A program made the position numbers and the translations under genes. Under the pieces are notes generated by a model. That model saw only the letters and a program-made list of their open reading frames with translations. It was not told the DNA's origin and did no database searches. From Dehalococcoidales bacterium (GTDB taxonomy: Bacteria > Chloroflexota > Dehalococcoidia > Dehalococcoidales > JAQTVP01): DNA of 5,543 bases. This document shows positions 5,298 to 5,543 of this stretch, one piece after another. The stretch covers positions 1 through 5,543 of the forward strand of contig JAQTVP010000111.1 in assembly GCA_028707015.1 (NCBI GenBank), in the 5' to 3' direction. Numbering within the stretch: position 1 is the first letter of the stretch; the number at the start of each line of letters is the position of its first letter.

Positions 5298-5467
5298 CAA
5301 ATGGATTTACTACAGGATTAGCCAGTCTACCGCCTTGGGTTTGGACTTTCATCTTGCTTGCGGTGGTTTGGCTTCTGCATCCCTGGGATAGCATAAAGGG
5401 GATTCCCACTTGGGCGTGGATAGCGGTTGGTGTTTTAGCTATATGGGCTTTAATATCAGGGAAGTGA
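5282..5467 (+). CDS. tryptophan-rich two-TM miniprotein with internal duplication (61 aa)
   Basis: ATG 5282 follows GGGGTGAT (5271-5278), which pairs well with the 16S tail, and overlaps the COG2426-like gene by 16 nt. Seven of 61 residues are Trp. The two membrane helices (about 18-33 and 43-59) are copies of one unit: (Leu/Ile)-Pro-x-Trp-x-Trp, eight residues, then Trp, with Trp at 19, 21, 30 and again at 44, 46, 55. The period is 25 residues. The linker HPWDSIKG (33-40) carries the few polar residues. The short N-terminus has one acidic residue and the protein ends in Gly-Lys. Trp pairs at the helix starts would sit at the membrane interface. Holin-like, channel-like or accessory-subunit roles are all possible; no family is recognised. 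Confidence 0.7.
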   Translation: MGEGLANGFTTGLASLPPWVWTFILLAVVWLLHPWDSIKGIPTWAWIAVGVLAIWALISGK

Positions 5468-5543
5468 TTACTTGATGCTCACACTCACGGATGTTAGGTT
5501 TTCCACAAGATAGTCCAAATTGTTCCATGATTTTTGCATATCA
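5468..5543 (-). CDS. possible 3' end of a minus-strand gene entering from the right edge (partial)
   Basis: On the minus strand a frame open from the edge ends in TAA at 5470-5468, directly against the TGA of the plus-strand gene. It reads about 24 residues ending NNLDYLVENLTSVSVSIK, a believable C-terminus. All plus-strand frames after 5467 are closed quickly, so the plus operon does not continue. A second minus frame is also open here but would overlap the 61-aa gene by 29 nt, so I prefer this one. The evidence is thin because only 76 bases are visible. No terminator hairpin is seen between the two converging ends. Confidence 0.3.
   Translation of the reverse strand, partial: DMQKSWNNLDYLVENLTSVSVSIK

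Noticed and set aside
5468..5543. Rho-independent terminator after the last plus-strand gene
   Set aside because: No GC-rich hairpin followed by a T run is present. The nearby T run (5529-5534) has no stem before it.
1..5543. CRISPR array, tRNA, rRNA or insertion-sequence ends
   Set aside because: No regularly spaced repeats, cloverleaf-like segments, rRNA-like conserved blocks or terminal inverted repeats with a transposase were seen. The zinc ribbon alone is not evidence of a transposase.

Overview
The window is a tightly packed, almost entirely plus-strand gene string of moderately low GC content. It most likely comes from a bacterium, or from a mobile or viral segment carried by one. Bacterial origin is suggested by a near-consensus sigma70-type promoter (TTGACA, 17-nt spacer, TATTAT at 2567-2595), by Shine-Dalgarno motifs ahead of most starts, and by GTG and TTG starts beside ATG. 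The taxon cannot be named from sequence alone. The DUF2723-type membrane protein and the COG2426-type membrane protein both occur widely in bacteria and archaea, including Chloroflexota, and do not decide it. Most other products are short and unrecognised, with starts and stops overlapping or nearly touching, which gives an accessory or phage-like look.

Unit A (1-2577) begins with the last 34 codons of an upstream gene. It continues with a large polytopic protein resembling the DUF2723/protein O-mannosyltransferase-like family. That gene is cut by a single in-frame TAA at codon 230, with recognisable family sequence running on in the same frame to 1931. Next come two very small, strongly basic proteins (55 and 43 aa, at 1897-2064 and 2069-2200) and a 126-aa soluble protein of unknown function (2197-2577). 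The apparently empty stretch 1932-2196 is therefore filled by coupled small genes.

Unit B (2625-5467) starts behind the only real intergenic gap, which holds the promoter and a small dyad in its spacer. It encodes a four-cysteine zinc ribbon, a single-pass membrane protein with a long coiled coil and a beta-rich C-terminal domain, a 97-aa soluble protein, two two-TM proteins that look like distant paralogues, a COG2426-type small membrane protein, and a 61-aa tryptophan-rich protein built from an internal duplication. Five of the seven products are membrane proteins, so this looks like a co-expressed membrane cassette. Its function cannot be read from the sequence.

At 5468 the plus-strand string ends against what may be the 3' end of a minus-strand gene that enters from the right edge.
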